64,000 bases of DNA from Candidatus Regiella endosymbiont of Tuberolachnus salignus (GTDB lineage Bacteria; Pseudomonadota; Gammaproteobacteria; Enterobacterales; Enterobacteriaceae). The position numbers and the translations under genes are program-made. The stretch is taken from contig NZ_OZ026542.1 in the NCBI RefSeq assembly GCF_964020115.1, positions 1,550,001 through 1,614,000 on the forward strand. The letters are read 5' to 3'. Each line of letters opens with the position of its first letter. The first letter of the stretch is position 1. Positions 12,173 to 22,409 of the stretch are shown here, one piece after another. A model generated the notes under the pieces. The model was not told the DNA's origin and did not search any database. It saw only the letters and a program-made list of their open reading frames with translations.

Positions 12173-12718
12173 CTAGCCTTTGCCAATCTGACTAAAATCA
12201 AGCTCTACTGGCGTAGCACGACCAAAAATGGAAACAGAGACCGTCAGGCGATTCTTTTCATAATCAACTTTTTCAACGGTACCATTAAAATCAGCAAAAG
12301 GGCCATCATTAACACGCACCAATTCACCGGGCTCGAACAATGTTTTCGGACGTGGCTTATCACCTACCTGTTGCAGACGAGCCATGATAGCATTCACATC
12401 TTTATCAGTAATTGGTGCCGGACGATCAGATGTACCACCGATAAATCCCATTACTCTGGGCACGCTCCGCACTAAATGCCAAGTCGTATCATTCATTAAC
12501 ATCTGCACTAACACATAACCTGGAAAGAATTTTCGTTCGCTTTTACGACGTTGACCAGCGCGCATTTCGTGCACTTCTTCCGTCGGAACCATGATTTCGC
12601 CAAATTGATCTTCAATTTTATTCAACTTGATATAATCACGTAACGATCGAGCTACACGACCTTCAAAACCGGAAAACGCCTGAACGACGTACCAACGTTT
12701 TTTGGGTGCTTCAGACAT
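12173..12718 (-). CDS. nusG: Transcription termination/antitermination factor NusG
   Basis: Binds the RNA polymerase clamp and links it to Rho or to ribosomal protein S10. It has 181 residues, the same as E. coli. The N-terminal NGN domain begins [20 protein letters not shown]. The C-terminal KOW domain ([20 protein letters not shown]) ends [10 protein letters not shown]. It starts 4 bp after the secE stop, the usual secE-nusG operon. Confidence 0.98.
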   Translation of the reverse strand: MSEAPKKRWYVVQAFSGFEGRVARSLRDYIKLNKIEDQFGEIMVPTEEVHEMRAGQRRKSERKFFPGYVLVQMLMNDTTWHLVRSVPRVMGFIGGTSDRPAPITDKDVNAIMARLQQVGDKPRPKTLFEPGELVRVNDGPFADFNGTVEKVDYEKNRLTVSVSIFGRATPVELDFSQIGKG

Positions 12719-12722
12719 CTTA

Positions 12723-13106
12723 TTAAAACCTCAAGCCAGTAATAAATGAGACTAAGCGGATAAGAATACCATCAAGCCCCCAAAGGATAAGTGACATCAC
12801 GGCAGTGACCACTGCAACGATTAACGTAGTTTGCAGTGCTTCCTGACGCGTTGGCCAAATTACCTTACGCATTTCAGTACGTGCTTCACGAGCAAATGCA
12901 ACACTCGCTCTACCTTTCACTGTAATTAAAGCTAACGCGCCAGCAAGAGCAATGATAATTACTACAGCCAAGGCACGCAACGGAAGAGAAACGTCACGAT
13001 AATAATAATTACCAACAATAGCAGCAACCAGTAATATAGCAACGGATAGCCATTTAATAGTTTCCATCCCACTACGGCTACATTGAGCTTCTGTGTTCAC
13101 ACTCAT
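12723..13106 (-). CDS. secE: Preprotein translocase subunit SecE
   Basis: Clamps SecY in the inner-membrane SecYEG channel. It has 127 residues, the E. coli length, with three hydrophobic helices (about 18-36, 40-62 and 95-115) and the conserved amphipathic segment [20 protein letters not shown] before the last helix. It is the first gene of the secE-nusG pair. In E. coli tufB and tRNA-Thr lie upstream; here only a terminator and tRNAs do. Confidence 0.98.
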   Translation of the reverse strand: MSVNTEAQCSRSGMETIKWLSVAILLVAAIVGNYYYRDVSLPLRALAVVIIIALAGALALITVKGRASVAFAREARTEMRKVIWPTRQEALQTTLIVAVVTAVMSLILWGLDGILIRLVSFITGLRF

Positions 13107-13237
13107 TAAATCAACCTGTCAACTATGAGTAAGGTAATAAACCAAGCGCTTTTTAAAATTAAGGGTAAAAAAGCTATCAATAACTGCTTTCACAATCGGG
13201 TTTTTTCTTTGTTTTACAGACCCGACTACAGTATTTC

Positions 13238-13263
13238 TTTAGAAGATTTTGAATAGACTCTTA
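13238..13263 (+). repeat. Family C end fragment
   Basis: Only the right end remains: ttagaagattttgaatagac then tctta. It lies between the tRNA terminator and secE, where tufB would be expected, so it may mark the deletion scar. Confidence 0.45.
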
Positions 13264-13319
13264 AATACGCTCCACATTGAAAAAACAATATACAAATGGA
13301 CAAGTTGTGATTTCACAAT

Positions 13320-13355
13320 GTTATAAAAGGGCATCAAATGATGCCCTTTTATAAC
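13320..13355 (-). terminator. Rho-independent terminator after the tRNA cluster
   Basis: Perfect 16-bp inverted repeat GTTATAAAAGGGCATC with a 4-base loop. It lies 30 bp past the 3' end of tRNA-Gly in the direction of tRNA transcription and should end the three-tRNA transcript before secE. The stem carries A/T tracts on both sides, so it could act in both directions. Confidence 0.75.
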
Positions 13356-13384
13356 ATGCCGAGTCAAATAATACTCGATAATTC

Positions 13385-13459
<75 letters not shown>

Positions 13460-13717
13460 ACTACTTAATCCCTGCTATTTAGTACTATATTTATTTGTCG
13501 AAATTTTTGCTGTTTCCCACATCAACTTAGCATGACTATACAAGGTTTTTAGCCGATTTTAACAACATAAACTGACGCTTATAGTGTTCGTCAAGATATA
13601 CCCTTTTGATTCGTTGCAAGCAACGTTGTTTCCTCACACCGTTCAATTCAAAACTACCCGCTCTGGGATTCAACAAAAAATACGCTGCCAGGTTAGGTAG
13701 ACCTTCAAAACTGAACG

Positions 13718-13802
<85 letters not shown>

Positions 13803-13820
13803 TAAACTTATAATTTTTTA

Positions 13821-13896
<76 letters not shown>

Positions 13897-14064
13897 TTCA
13901 ATTGAACGGCATTCTAGCAGTACGAGCGAGCTATGCAACAAAAAAATGATCTTACTTGTTCTTTTGCTCATAAAGCAAACAAATAATGATTTATCGATTA
14001 ATTAACAAACATAATCCATCTTTAGCCAATCCGAAATTTTGATCTAAGGCAATATATGAAAGTA

Positions 14065-14553
14065 TCAATTATTATAATTTCTATCACTCCGTTTCAACAA
14101 CCTTGCACTGGAATAGATATTCCCTTGAGATTGCTCAAATAATATTGTTTTATTATCCAATAAATAGAAGGTAGGACGACTAACAAATAATGTATTATTA
14201 AATAATAAGTTAAGTGCTTCATCTTCCATATTGGCGGTTGTACTAGAGGTCACTTCCTCTTTAAATATATTGTTTTTAGTATCAACAAGACTCAATGTTG
14301 AATCTCTATTAAATTTCAACACTGCTGCTTGATCGTACACTTCAGACGAAAACTTAATGACGCGCCCAATGATACTAACACGAGAATTAATATGATATTG
14401 GTCATTTTTTGTCGAAAAAAAATAATTATTTTTCCAGTAACCATTCAATTGATGCATTGGATTGTAGTACGCATAAATAATGCCTAAAAATGCACCTAAT
14501 AAGTATCCTGAACCGATAGCTGTCAAATAAAAAACAATCATTTTTTTAGACAT
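14065..14553 (-). CDS. Small membrane-anchored protein, possible ToxS-like partner of the upstream regulator
   Basis: 162 residues, not recognised by sequence. It has one N-terminal membrane helix (about residues 5-28, FYLTAIGSGYLLGAFLGIIY) followed by a soluble, probably periplasmic region rich in Asn and Ser. Its start overlaps the end of the preceding membrane-regulator frame by 16 bp. A membrane winged-helix activator followed by a small single-span periplasmic protein is the ToxR/ToxS or PsaE/PsaF layout, which is the only basis for the suggestion. Its codon use is very AT-rich. Confidence 0.5.
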   Translation of the reverse strand: MSKKMIVFYLTAIGSGYLLGAFLGIIYAYYNPMHQLNGYWKNNYFFSTKNDQYHINSRVSIIGRVIKFSSEVYDQAAVLKFNRDSTLSLVDTKNNIFKEEVTSSTTANMEDEALNLLFNNTLFVSRPTFYLLDNKTILFEQSQGNIYSSARLLKRSDRNYNN

Positions 14554-15190
14554 GTCAATCCACCTTTGTAAGGTTCACAAACTAAATAACTATTATCACT
14601 ATTTTTTTTTAATAATAGATAAGGTGGCTTTCTATAAATGCGTAAAAAATCAGCATCTCTATGCTGATCTAAATTAATCAAAATAGGTAGATTTTGCGAT
14701 TGCAGAGAAAAAATATTAATCTGATTTCTATTAAAAAAAATAGGTATGTAAAATAAAATACAAACAAAAAAATTCCAATACCGATCAGCCATGTAAAAAA
14801 AGAGAACCCTTTAGCATTTAATTTTTCTGTTGATTTTTTAACTATACTTGTAGGCTTTTCTGATATTTTTATCGAATCAAAATTGATCATTTTTGGCTCT
14901 ACTGCTAGACAGTAACCTTTTTTCGGAATAGTAAGAATAAGCTCGTGTTTTTTATCATCGATAGCATTACGTAAATTACTAATTGTTTGTGTTAATGTAT
15001 TTTCAGTAACGTAACTTCCAGCCCAGATAGATTGTTCTATTTTTCTGCGCGAAACGGGTTCTGGATAGTTTTCACAAAGCAGCTTAAGCATTTCTGATTC
15101 TTTATTTCTCAGTTTTATTTCTCTGCCATCTTGTTCAATCGTACGAATTTTCTGACAAAAAGAAACTTCTCCAATAAATATTTTATCCAT
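14538..15190 (-). pseudogene. ToxR/CadC-type transmembrane transcription activator, frameshifted
   Basis: The N-terminal 170-residue frame (14678-15190) holds an OmpR-type winged helix (residues about 20-95: NKESEMLKLLCENYPEPVSR, WAGSYVTENTLTQTISNLR, LTIPKKGYCL) followed by a membrane helix FFTWLIGIGIFLFVFYFTY. That frame then runs into unlikely sequence, while an overlapping frame (14538-14792) supplies a credible periplasmic tail (NRNQINIFSLQSQNLPILIN to EPYKGGLTCLKK). The switch falls in poly-T tracts of the minus strand between about 14725 and 14760. Either the gene is broken, or slippage at the tracts yields full-length product. It lies near a type II secretion remnant. Confidence 0.65.
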
Positions 15191-15635
15191 TAGTTTTTGT
15201 CCATAAATGACAGCATAGAATACATGTATCTTTCTATACTAATTGAGCTCATTTTTTTTCTAAAAATAGAAACGGCCAACTGATTATTATGAAAATTAAT
15301 ATCAATAAAATCAATCATATGAACCATCCTGTATTATTTTTATACAACATTGTTTAATATGCGTTTACAATTGGGAAATAAAAACACAATAACAGTAACT
15401 TATTTAATCAATAAGAAAATACAATAATTTACTTAAAAACTAAAGGAATAATCAGTAAAAATATAACTAAAATTTATAAAATTAAAAAATAAAATAAATA
15501 AAAAAACGTTTAATAAAAATAAAAAACAAACTTAAATAATAAGTTTATTTTTTATAAAAATTTAACAATGGAAAAGTGGCTTATTTCTTAAATTATTTCT
15601 TGAAATCAGGTAAACTATTCTATATAAAACATAAA
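15191..15635. other. AT-rich spacer
   Basis: 445 bp of extremely AT-rich sequence between the regulator start and the prepilin peptidase stop. It contains A/T tracts but no convincing reading frame or repeat. Confidence 0.6.
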
Positions 15636-16451
15636 TCAGTATAAAAAATAATTGAAATTTTTATGAAAAAATATAGATATTATTCCAGACATAGCCAAAC
15701 AGGGACCAAATGCAATTGATTTACTTGTTTTTTTTCTAAAAAACCTTAATGAAATATATCCAATGATACCTAAAAAAGAAGAGATAAATGTTAAAAATGG
15801 AATAATCTCCCAACCAAACCATGCTCCAAGCGCAGCCATTAATTTAAAATCACCATATCCCATACCTTTTTTTCCTGTTAGTGCTTTTATTAACCAATAA
15901 GCTAACCAAAAAAATAGATATCCAACGACTGCTCCTATTACAGCTGAAGGCAAAGGTGTAAACATACTCTTTACATTTATTAACAGACCACACCAAAGCA
16001 GAGGTAATGTGATGCAATCAGGTAAAATTTTTTTATCTAAATCAATAAATGCCAGTACAATTAATGACCAAGCTAAAATTAATGCGGCGATGTTTAGCCA
16101 TATACTGCCATGTTCAATCATAATAAAAACTGTAATTATGGCTGTCAGCGTCTCTACTGTAGGATAACGTAAATTAATATTATTATTACAGCATCGACTC
16201 TTTCCCTTTAAATATAACCATCCTAAAATAGGTATATTATATATGAGTAATATTTTTTCATGGCAGTGAGGACATGATGATCCGGGAATAAATAGGTTAT
16301 ATTTTTCTTTTTTTACATCATCGTTTTTTTCATTCCATTGATCACCTAAAATAATAGGAACTCGGTGTATTATAACATTTAAAAAGTTACCAATACATAA
16401 TCCAAAAATAGATAAAAAAATAAAACACAGATAAGAATTCCATTCAATCAT
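15636..16451 (-). CDS. gspO: Prepilin leader peptidase / N-methyltransferase (type II secretion GspO)
   Basis: Integral membrane aspartyl protease of family A24 that cleaves and N-methylates pseudopilins. In its 271 residues, FLNVIIHRVP and CPHCHEKI belong to the N-terminal methylase region. The two catalytic aspartates lie in AFIDLDKKILPDCITLPLLW and GKKGMGYGDFKLMAALGAWF. The second cysteine pair is CC rather than the usual CxxC. It looks intact although upstream DNA holds only fragments of gspD, gspI and gspJ, so its substrates may be gone or encoded elsewhere. It is AT-rich compared with the housekeeping genes. Confidence 0.85.
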   Translation of the reverse strand: MIEWNSYLCFIFLSIFGLCIGNFLNVIIHRVPIILGDQWNEKNDDVKKEKYNLFIPGSSCPHCHEKILLIYNIPILGWLYLKGKSRCCNNNINLRYPTVETLTAIITVFIMIEHGSIWLNIAALILAWSLIVLAFIDLDKKILPDCITLPLLWCGLLINVKSMFTPLPSAVIGAVVGYLFFWLAYWLIKALTGKKGMGYGDFKLMAALGAWFGWEIIPFLTFISSFLGIIGYISLRFFRKKTSKSIAFGPCLAMSGIISIFFHKNFNYFLY

Positions 16452-16754
16452 AATTTTTCCTTTTAAATTACAGTTATCATACTATATTATATATTCCATA
16501 GAAGATGACTAACAAAATAGAAATAATAAGTGAAAATTAATAAAACTATCAATAAAACAATACCTAACTGTTTCATGAAATCGGCTTTTAATTACCAGGA
16601 TAGTTTAGCAACTTAATAAGTTTATCTTTCCTACCAAAAAATGAGTCTGTTACAATAAATTATCTGAACTGTAAGGTATCATTGTTGCATAACTAATATC
16701 CTGTTCTAAAAAATTGATGACATGCTAGATAATAACTAATTTTTTATATTTTTG

Positions 16755-16886
16755 TTAAAATACTTTTTTATTTTTGAATATAGTTCGCAATATTTGATAA
16801 GTCGCTATATTTATCATTGAAAAAATAGCTATTACTAGTAACATCTCCAATAGAGTAAAACTATATGAACGAGCATATCTCATCAT
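16755..16886 (-). pseudogene. Truncated GspJ-type minor pseudopilin N-terminus
   Basis: A 43-codon frame reads MMRYARSYSFTLLEMLLVIA then IFSMINIATYQIL, the typical class III signal: a basic leader, FTLLE with Glu at mature position 5, then a hydrophobic helix. The AIF..I..ATYQIL pattern is closest to GspJ. It stops after the N-terminal helix, so it cannot be a full-length pseudopilin (usually about 200 residues). It is too short for many gene callers. Confidence 0.7.
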
Positions 16887-16929
16887 TTTTTAACATAATC
16901 TTTTAAAGCAAAACCTAGCTCAAAATTGT

Positions 16930-17028
16930 CTATTTTTTAGACATTTTCACTCTAAGTAAAGAGAGATCTTCATGATTAAAATTTTCTCCACGCCAGTACC
17001 AGTACTGACTCACCATATGATCGCCTCC
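16930..17028 (-). pseudogene. Probable GspI C-terminal fragment
   Basis: The minus-strand frame GGDHMVSQYWYWRGENFNHE then DLSLLRVKMSKK-stop ends 43 bp before the GspJ-like start, the position of gspI in type II secretion operons. The Trp-rich strand followed by a final beta strand resembles GspI C-termini. The assignment is mainly positional. Confidence 0.45.
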
Positions 17029-17355
17029 ATTAACATGCAATATAAAAAAAGTTTTAGTATAACGAGCTATATTTATTTCAGGTTTGATTTTTAGCATGAC
17101 ACCAACAGATTACGAGAGATAGCATCGTATGCTTTATCAGTAGATGCTATTTGAGTTGATGTTAACACAGACTACTTTCATTAAATTCTTATCCAGCGTG
17201 ACAACGCTTGGAGTTGCTATGATGTTACTTGGCATTAATTGCAAGAACCATAAATAAGCCATGCTAATTACCACAATAAAATACTGTAGCTAATCCGTTA
17301 AAAATATGTAGTGCTATTAGATATGATATTATTATTTTTGGACTGCTGTCGCTAT

Positions 17356-17545
17356 AAAACTTGTCCATCCATTTAATGAATTTAACCACCTGATACCTAA
17401 ATTAAGACTCTCACTATCATAAACTTCAACGATTATAGCTTCTACTAAAACTTATGCGCGTCTTATATCGAATTCTTCGATAATGTGTTATAAATCACAC
17501 ATAATATCAGTAGGAGAAGTAATAACTAAAACATCGATCTGCTCC
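17356..17545 (-). pseudogene. GspD secretin fragment with in-frame stops
   Basis: The minus-strand translation reads EQIDVLVITSPTDIM, then HIIEEFDIRRA, then VLVEAIIVEVYDSESLNLGI and RWLN, interrupted by two TAA stops. This matches the secretin N3-domain signature of GspD (LDIRR-QVLVEAIIVEV). It lies upstream of the gspI/gspJ/gspO remnants in the right orientation and order for a gsp operon. Confidence 0.8.
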
Positions 17546-18038
17546 TGAGCCTGCATTACCATTTAACTGACATAATCGCAGCACAATTTATTTAGTCAAA
17601 TTATATTCCAGTGGAAAAATTTTATTTATCACCACTTAGACTTTCTTATTCATCTAAAACAATAGTAGTCGAAACTTCTATTTTTAGTCGGTATTACCTT
17701 TAATACGTTATTTGGTAACTTTAATACGATATAACTATGTATACCAAGTACGTTTAAAAAAATTGATAGTATTTATTTTTATCTAAATTTTTACTTTCTG
17801 TATTTATAATACTCTTTTATATTCGTATTTTTAAATTTTCTTGAAAACTCTTCACATAATAGCTTATTAGAATAAATATATGTTAACTCGTTAATAAAGT
17901 GCAATATAAAAATACCTAGAATCACTTTTTATAATTACTCTAGGGAAAGGAAGCAATGCGTAGTTAAAAAAGCATTGCCCCTCTTAATTATTAATAAATT
18001 AATATACGTTCGAGATAATGAAAATACTCGGTTGTATA
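17546..18038. other. AT-rich decayed DNA
   Basis: About 490 bp without a supported gene. Upstream of the gspD scrap one would expect gspC and the first half of gspD; scattered codons may be their remains, but I could not read a convincing match. Confidence 0.4.
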
Positions 18039-18470
18039 TTAATTATTTGATTGATGATATCCATTAAAACGGCCATCACATTTATTATTCATAGAAGAGC
18101 GTAATAAGCTAGTATCTAACCGTAACCCATATCTATTGATAGTTTTTATAATACCACTAGGGATGCCGAATTCATTTAATAATATTCTGAACTTATGGAT
18201 TAATTGATGATAATTGTTATCTGATATACCTTTATGATTTTCGTACCATACTACCTTAATAATGTCTTGCTTTCTGTTAACATCATTAAAAAGACACATC
18301 ACCAGTCTTTTTTGTTTTTCATTTATATTGATGGTTAATTTTTTACCGTGAAAATGGATTTTATTCATGCAGCAATCCACAGAAATATCGGAGCCATAAT
18401 CTATGATATCTTTACCATTGATATCAATGAGCTTGCTCTCGGTGACTACAGATACAGTATCGATATACAT
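18039..18470 (-). CDS. Short OmpR/CadC-type winged-helix protein
   Basis: 143 residues. Residues about 50-115 form a winged helix of the OmpR C-terminal type: NEKQKRLVMCLFNDVNRKQD, VVWYENHKGISDNNYHQLIH and IIKTINRYGLRLD. Unlike CadC or ToxR there is no membrane helix; the tail is polar (SMNNKCDGRFNGYHQSNN). It could be a stand-alone regulator or a truncated one. It is transcribed toward the gsp remnants, so it may once have controlled that locus. AT-rich. Confidence 0.6.
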   Translation of the reverse strand: MYIDTVSVVTESKLIDINGKDIIDYGSDISVDCCMNKIHFHGKKLTININEKQKRLVMCLFNDVNRKQDIIKVVWYENHKGISDNNYHQLIHKFRILLNEFGIPSGIIKTINRYGLRLDTSLLRSSMNNKCDGRFNGYHQSNN

Positions 18471-19596
18471 AATTCACTCCCTAATATTAAAAAAATCAAT
18501 AAATTACATTTTAAAATAGTATAATTATCGATATATAATAAATTTAACAATAATTATTATTCATATTTATAATAAAAATCAAATAAAATCACATAGTTAA
18601 ATAATATTTAATTCTAAAAAATAATATCTAATATAATTATAAACATAAAAATATATTATTATATTTAGCTTAATATATAAAATAAATGAATATATAATTA
18701 AGCTTATTTATTAAAATTAATTATTAATTACTGTAAAACATACAAAAATAAAAAATCATAAAATATAAATATATTTAACTCGTCTTTAAAAAATGGCTTT
18801 ACTACTTCTCATCTCTTATATCCAATCTCGCTAAAGAAGAATTTGAATAGACTCTAAGACATTAAAATAAGTAAAAATAATATTTTCTATTATTAATAAA
18901 TACTCTGATTTGTCAATCATAAAATCTCAACCATGTATATTTTACATATTTAATTTATAATATAGGTCAATCTAATGTTAGAATTTTATATATTAAATTT
19001 ATAATAAAAGTCGCTTGTTATAATTTTTCATGGATGGAATCGATTCACTCTCGATGAAAGTTTCAAGTAATTTTTCATCGATATCATTGTAAAAAATTTT
19101 AGTCAGCCGTCTTAAGACTATTCGATATCTTTTTAGTGAAGATAAGATGAGGAGAAAATAGGCGAAGAGGTACAGTTGTCTTTTTATAAAAAAACAAGTA
19201 AGTAAATGGGCATTTTGAGCCCTTTCTTGACAAAGCATTAACGAGCATAAGAGACTTCGAACAGACTCTTAAAAAGCTTATCGTTACTCTATTAGTTCGG
19301 GGAGAATTGTCGATAAAATCTTCGACACAGCAGTGTGATCGGAAAATTATTAATCAGAAGTGGATCCTAACCAATATTCCAACGATAAAATTTTTTTAAT
19401 AAATTGAGTGACTCATTGAAATTTAAGCATACGCACGGAGCGTCTGGGATTTTAAATAACTAATTTTTTTATTTCGATATCTATAAAAAATGATCGATAT
19501 TGACATCTAAAAATATCATGATGCTTTAAAAGCATGATGGGGTAGTTAATATAGATCCGCCCCTTCCTTGATTTAAATTTTCGTTTTATTATTCGT
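18471..19596. other. Long AT-rich spacer with a family C repeat
   Basis: The first 300 bp are almost wholly A and T. A family C end fragment is near 18836-18858, and a long inverted copy spans 19105-19272. A 79-codon frame at 18999-19238 is largely made of that repeat and is not credited as a gene. Confidence 0.6.
19105..19272 (-). repeat. Family C repeat (inverted copy)
   Basis: The ends cttaagactattcgatatct and agagacttcgaacagactct form the usual imperfect inverted pair. The interior includes gggcattttgagccctttct and gacaaagcattaacgagca, matching family C read in reverse. Confidence 0.65.
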
Positions 19597-20454
19597 TCAA
19601 GCTTCTATTGCTAACCGCAATTTTTTCATGGCATTTTTTTCTAACTGCCTGACACGTTCAGCAGATACACCATACTTACTAGCAAGCTCTTGCAAAGTCG
19701 CTTTGTTATCATCATTTAGCCAACGCGCCCGGATGATGTGCTGACTACGTTCATCTAACTTTTCTAACGCGTATGACAATTTGTCAACGGCATGATTATC
19801 CCAATTAGCCTCTTCAATATCACCAGCAAAATCAGAGTTTCTATCTTGTAAATATAGAACAGGAGCCACTAATTGACCATCACGCGTATCATCATCCGGT
19901 GAAAGATCAAACGTCATATCCTGTGCGGACATACGTGATTCCATTTCATGAACGTCTTTTTTCGACACGCCTAACTCTTTGGCAACCATTTCTACTTCAT
20001 CCTGATTAAACCAGCCTAAGCGTTGCTTAGATTTACGTAAATTGAAAAATAATTTTCGTTGAGCTTTAGTCGTCGCGACCTTTACGATTCGCCAATTGCG
20101 TAGAACATATTCATGAATTTCCGCTTTGATCCAATGCACTGCAAAAGACACAAGACGTACGCCAATGGCGGGGTTAAAACGGCGCACCGCTTTCATTAAA
20201 CCAATATTACCTTCTTGAATTAAATCAGCTTGCGGTAAACCATAGCCAGAATAATTACGAGCAACGTGCGTAACAAAGCGCAAATGAGATAATATCAATT
20301 TCTTAGCAGCACTTAGATCACCGTGATAATGCAACCGTTCTGCTAATTCCTGTTCCTCTTCTGCCGTCAGCATCGGATAAGTATTACTTGTCCTAATATA
20401 AGCGTCCAGACCACCTTGTGGTATTAAGGCTAAAGTTCGTATTTCTTTGCTCAT
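19597..20454 (-). CDS. rpoH: Heat-shock sigma factor RpoH (sigma-32)
   Basis: Directs RNA polymerase to heat-shock promoters. It has 285 residues (E. coli 284). Region 2 is present ([40 protein letters not shown]), as are the RpoH box [10 protein letters not shown] and the region 4 helix-turn-helix [20 protein letters not shown]. It lies downstream of ftsYEX on the same strand, as in E. coli. Confidence 0.98.
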   Translation of the reverse strand: MSKEIRTLALIPQGGLDAYIRTSNTYPMLTAEEEQELAERLHYHGDLSAAKKLILSHLRFVTHVARNYSGYGLPQADLIQEGNIGLMKAVRRFNPAIGVRLVSFAVHWIKAEIHEYVLRNWRIVKVATTKAQRKLFFNLRKSKQRLGWFNQDEVEMVAKELGVSKKDVHEMESRMSAQDMTFDLSPDDDTRDGQLVAPVLYLQDRNSDFAGDIEEANWDNHAVDKLSYALEKLDERSQHIIRARWLNDDNKATLQELASKYGVSAERVRQLEKNAMKKLRLAIEA

Positions 20455-20798
20455 TTGAACCCCTCATAGCAATAACATGTGCACATTTCACGTGTATATT
20501 AAGCTTTTACACTGTCGGTCATATTAGCATGCTTAAAATCAAATTCAAGCGTTGAACAATATTAACCCAAATATCGAAAATTAAGGAAATCGATGTAGCT
20601 TAGCTACCTATTAGAGATCGCCAAAATTCACTAAAGAAAATTTCGCAGAGGGCTTTAAAAAATGTTTTCTATTTATTTTATCGGTATAAGCCTGACTAGA
20701 AGGGATAACTAACTCTATTTTCTATTTTTGCCGATATATTTTTTCATCATCGAATACTAGAAGTAAGAGAAGCTACTGTAAATAGCGTATTCCATGAT
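20455..20798. other. rpoH upstream region
   Basis: 344 bp between the ftsX stop and the rpoH start. This is where the several rpoH promoters lie in enterobacteria. I see no repeat-family copy and could not assign individual promoters with confidence. Confidence 0.5.
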
Positions 20799-21746
20799 TC
20801 ATTGTGGTGTAAATTTGCGTAAATGCTCAATCGTAGCCAACCATGCTGCCAACCAACCAATCATACTAGCAACAAGCAGAAATAAAAGATTTTCATCCCA
20901 ACTCAGGCCTTGTAAATTAAAGTTTGTTCCAAAGACACTCGCGGCCTGCATAACTACCCCGCCTAACTGAAAAACGAGAGTTTCAGACAGAATCAATGAT
21001 AATAAGGCGCCAGCGGATCCTAGTACAACTCCCTCATTGAGAAAAGGGCGCAGGATAAATCCATCAGTAGCCCCCATTAATTTCATGACATTAATTGTGT
21101 CTCGACGGCTAAAAATACTTAAGCGAACATTGTTACCAATCACTAAAAATACAGCTACCACCATCAATAAACCAATTATCGTGACTATTTGGCCTATGAG
21201 TTTAGTTAGCGCACTGAGACGAGCGAACCAACTGTCATCCATACGAACTTCCGCCACTCCTGCTATTTTATTGATTTTTTCACCTAGGGTATTCAACATT
21301 TCTAAATGTTGAAAATTAGATTTTGGTGTAATTATCGCCACAGCAGGTAATGGATTTTCTTCCAACATGTCTAGTGCGCCGCCAAAACCAGACCAATGGC
21401 GAAACTCATTTACCGCCTCTTCTCGTGATAAATAATTAACTTTTTCAATTTCAGGGATGGATTTTAATAACCTAACTACTTTTTCAGTCGCATTATCATC
21501 TAGCGTTTGATCTAAATAGAGAGTAAGTTGCGGTATCGGATACCACTGAGTAGCGGCTTGATTGATATTTTTCCAGACGATATAACACACACTCGGTAAC
21601 GTAAGTGAAATAGTGATCACCGTCACTGTTAACAGGGTTGCTAGTGGTTGGCGCAACATATCCGTTAATACATTTTTCCAAGCATATCGCCACTGTACAG
21701 ACCAACCGCCTTGTAGGATTTTAGTTTTTTTCGATTTACTTGCCAT
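20799..21746 (-). CDS. ftsX: Cell division protein FtsX
   Basis: Membrane partner of the FtsE ATPase; it couples cytokinesis to activation of murein hydrolases through EnvC. It has 315 residues (E. coli 352), with the shortfall at the cytoplasmic N-terminus. Four membrane helices are visible: about 35-58, a cluster near 185-205, near 235-260, and 285-307. A large periplasmic loop lies between the first two. Its start overlaps the ftsE end by 11 bp. Confidence 0.95.
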   Translation of the reverse strand: MASKSKKTKILQGGWSVQWRYAWKNVLTDMLRQPLATLLTVTVITISLTLPSVCYIVWKNINQAATQWYPIPQLTLYLDQTLDDNATEKVVRLLKSIPEIEKVNYLSREEAVNEFRHWSGFGGALDMLEENPLPAVAIITPKSNFQHLEMLNTLGEKINKIAGVAEVRMDDSWFARLSALTKLIGQIVTIIGLLMVVAVFLVIGNNVRLSIFSRRDTINVMKLMGATDGFILRPFLNEGVVLGSAGALLSLILSETLVFQLGGVVMQAASVFGTNFNLQGLSWDENLLFLLVASMIGWLAAWLATIEHLRKFTPQ

Positions 21747-22404
21747 GATGTACTCCCGACATTCTGCCTTGGCTTAATGTCAGAACCTGATATCGTTGTT
21801 TGATGATCAGTGAAGTATCATGAGTAGCTACTAATACAGTGACTCCTACACGGTTAAATTCTTCGAATAGTCGCAAAATCTCTTGCGACAAAGTTTCATC
21901 TAAATTACCTGTCGGCTCATCAGCCAATAATACCGCTGGTTTATTAACTACAGCACGCGCAATACCCACTCGCTGTTGTTCACCACCAGAAATCTGGAGA
22001 GGAAAATTTTTGGCTTTATCTAGCAAACCTACTTTATCTAAAGCTGCTGACACCCGGCGCCGGATGTCCTCAGTGCTGGCACCAACGATAATGAGAGGCA
22101 TGGCTACATTGTCATATACTGTTCGATCTAGCAATAAATGGTGATCCTGAAAAATCATGCCAATCTGACGACGAAGAAAAGGGATTTCGCGGTTTTCCAG
22201 GCGGCTAATATCATGACCATCAAACCAAATATGACCAGCACTGGGTCTTTCTATCCCGCAAATGAGTTTCAGTAAAGTGCTTTTACCTGCACCAGAATGG
22301 CCGGTCAAAAATGCCATTTGTGCTCGGGGTAGATGAAAATCGATTCCTTGCAGTGCCTGTTTTCCGCCAAGGTAAGCTTTACTAACTTGTTCAAAACGAA
22401 TCAT
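21736..22404 (-). CDS. ftsE: Cell division ATP-binding protein FtsE
   Basis: ABC ATPase of the FtsEX divisome complex. It has 222 residues, with Walker [17 protein letters not shown], signature [15 protein letters not shown], Walker [14 protein letters not shown] and a switch histidine in VATHDTS. It lies between ftsY (5-bp gap) and ftsX (overlap), the standard ftsYEX operon. Confidence 0.98.
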   Translation of the reverse strand: MIRFEQVSKAYLGGKQALQGIDFHLPRAQMAFLTGHSGAGKSTLLKLICGIERPSAGHIWFDGHDISRLENREIPFLRRQIGMIFQDHHLLLDRTVYDNVAMPLIIVGASTEDIRRRVSAALDKVGLLDKAKNFPLQISGGEQQRVGIARAVVNKPAVLLADEPTGNLDETLSQEILRLFEEFNRVGVTVLVATHDTSLIIKQRYQVLTLSQGRMSGVHHGK

Positions 22405-22409
22405 GGCTA

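Noticed and set aside
18999..19238. 79-codon minus-strand frame in the AT-rich spacer
   Set aside because: Largely the inverted family C repeat; no conserved protein pattern and no ribosome-binding site.
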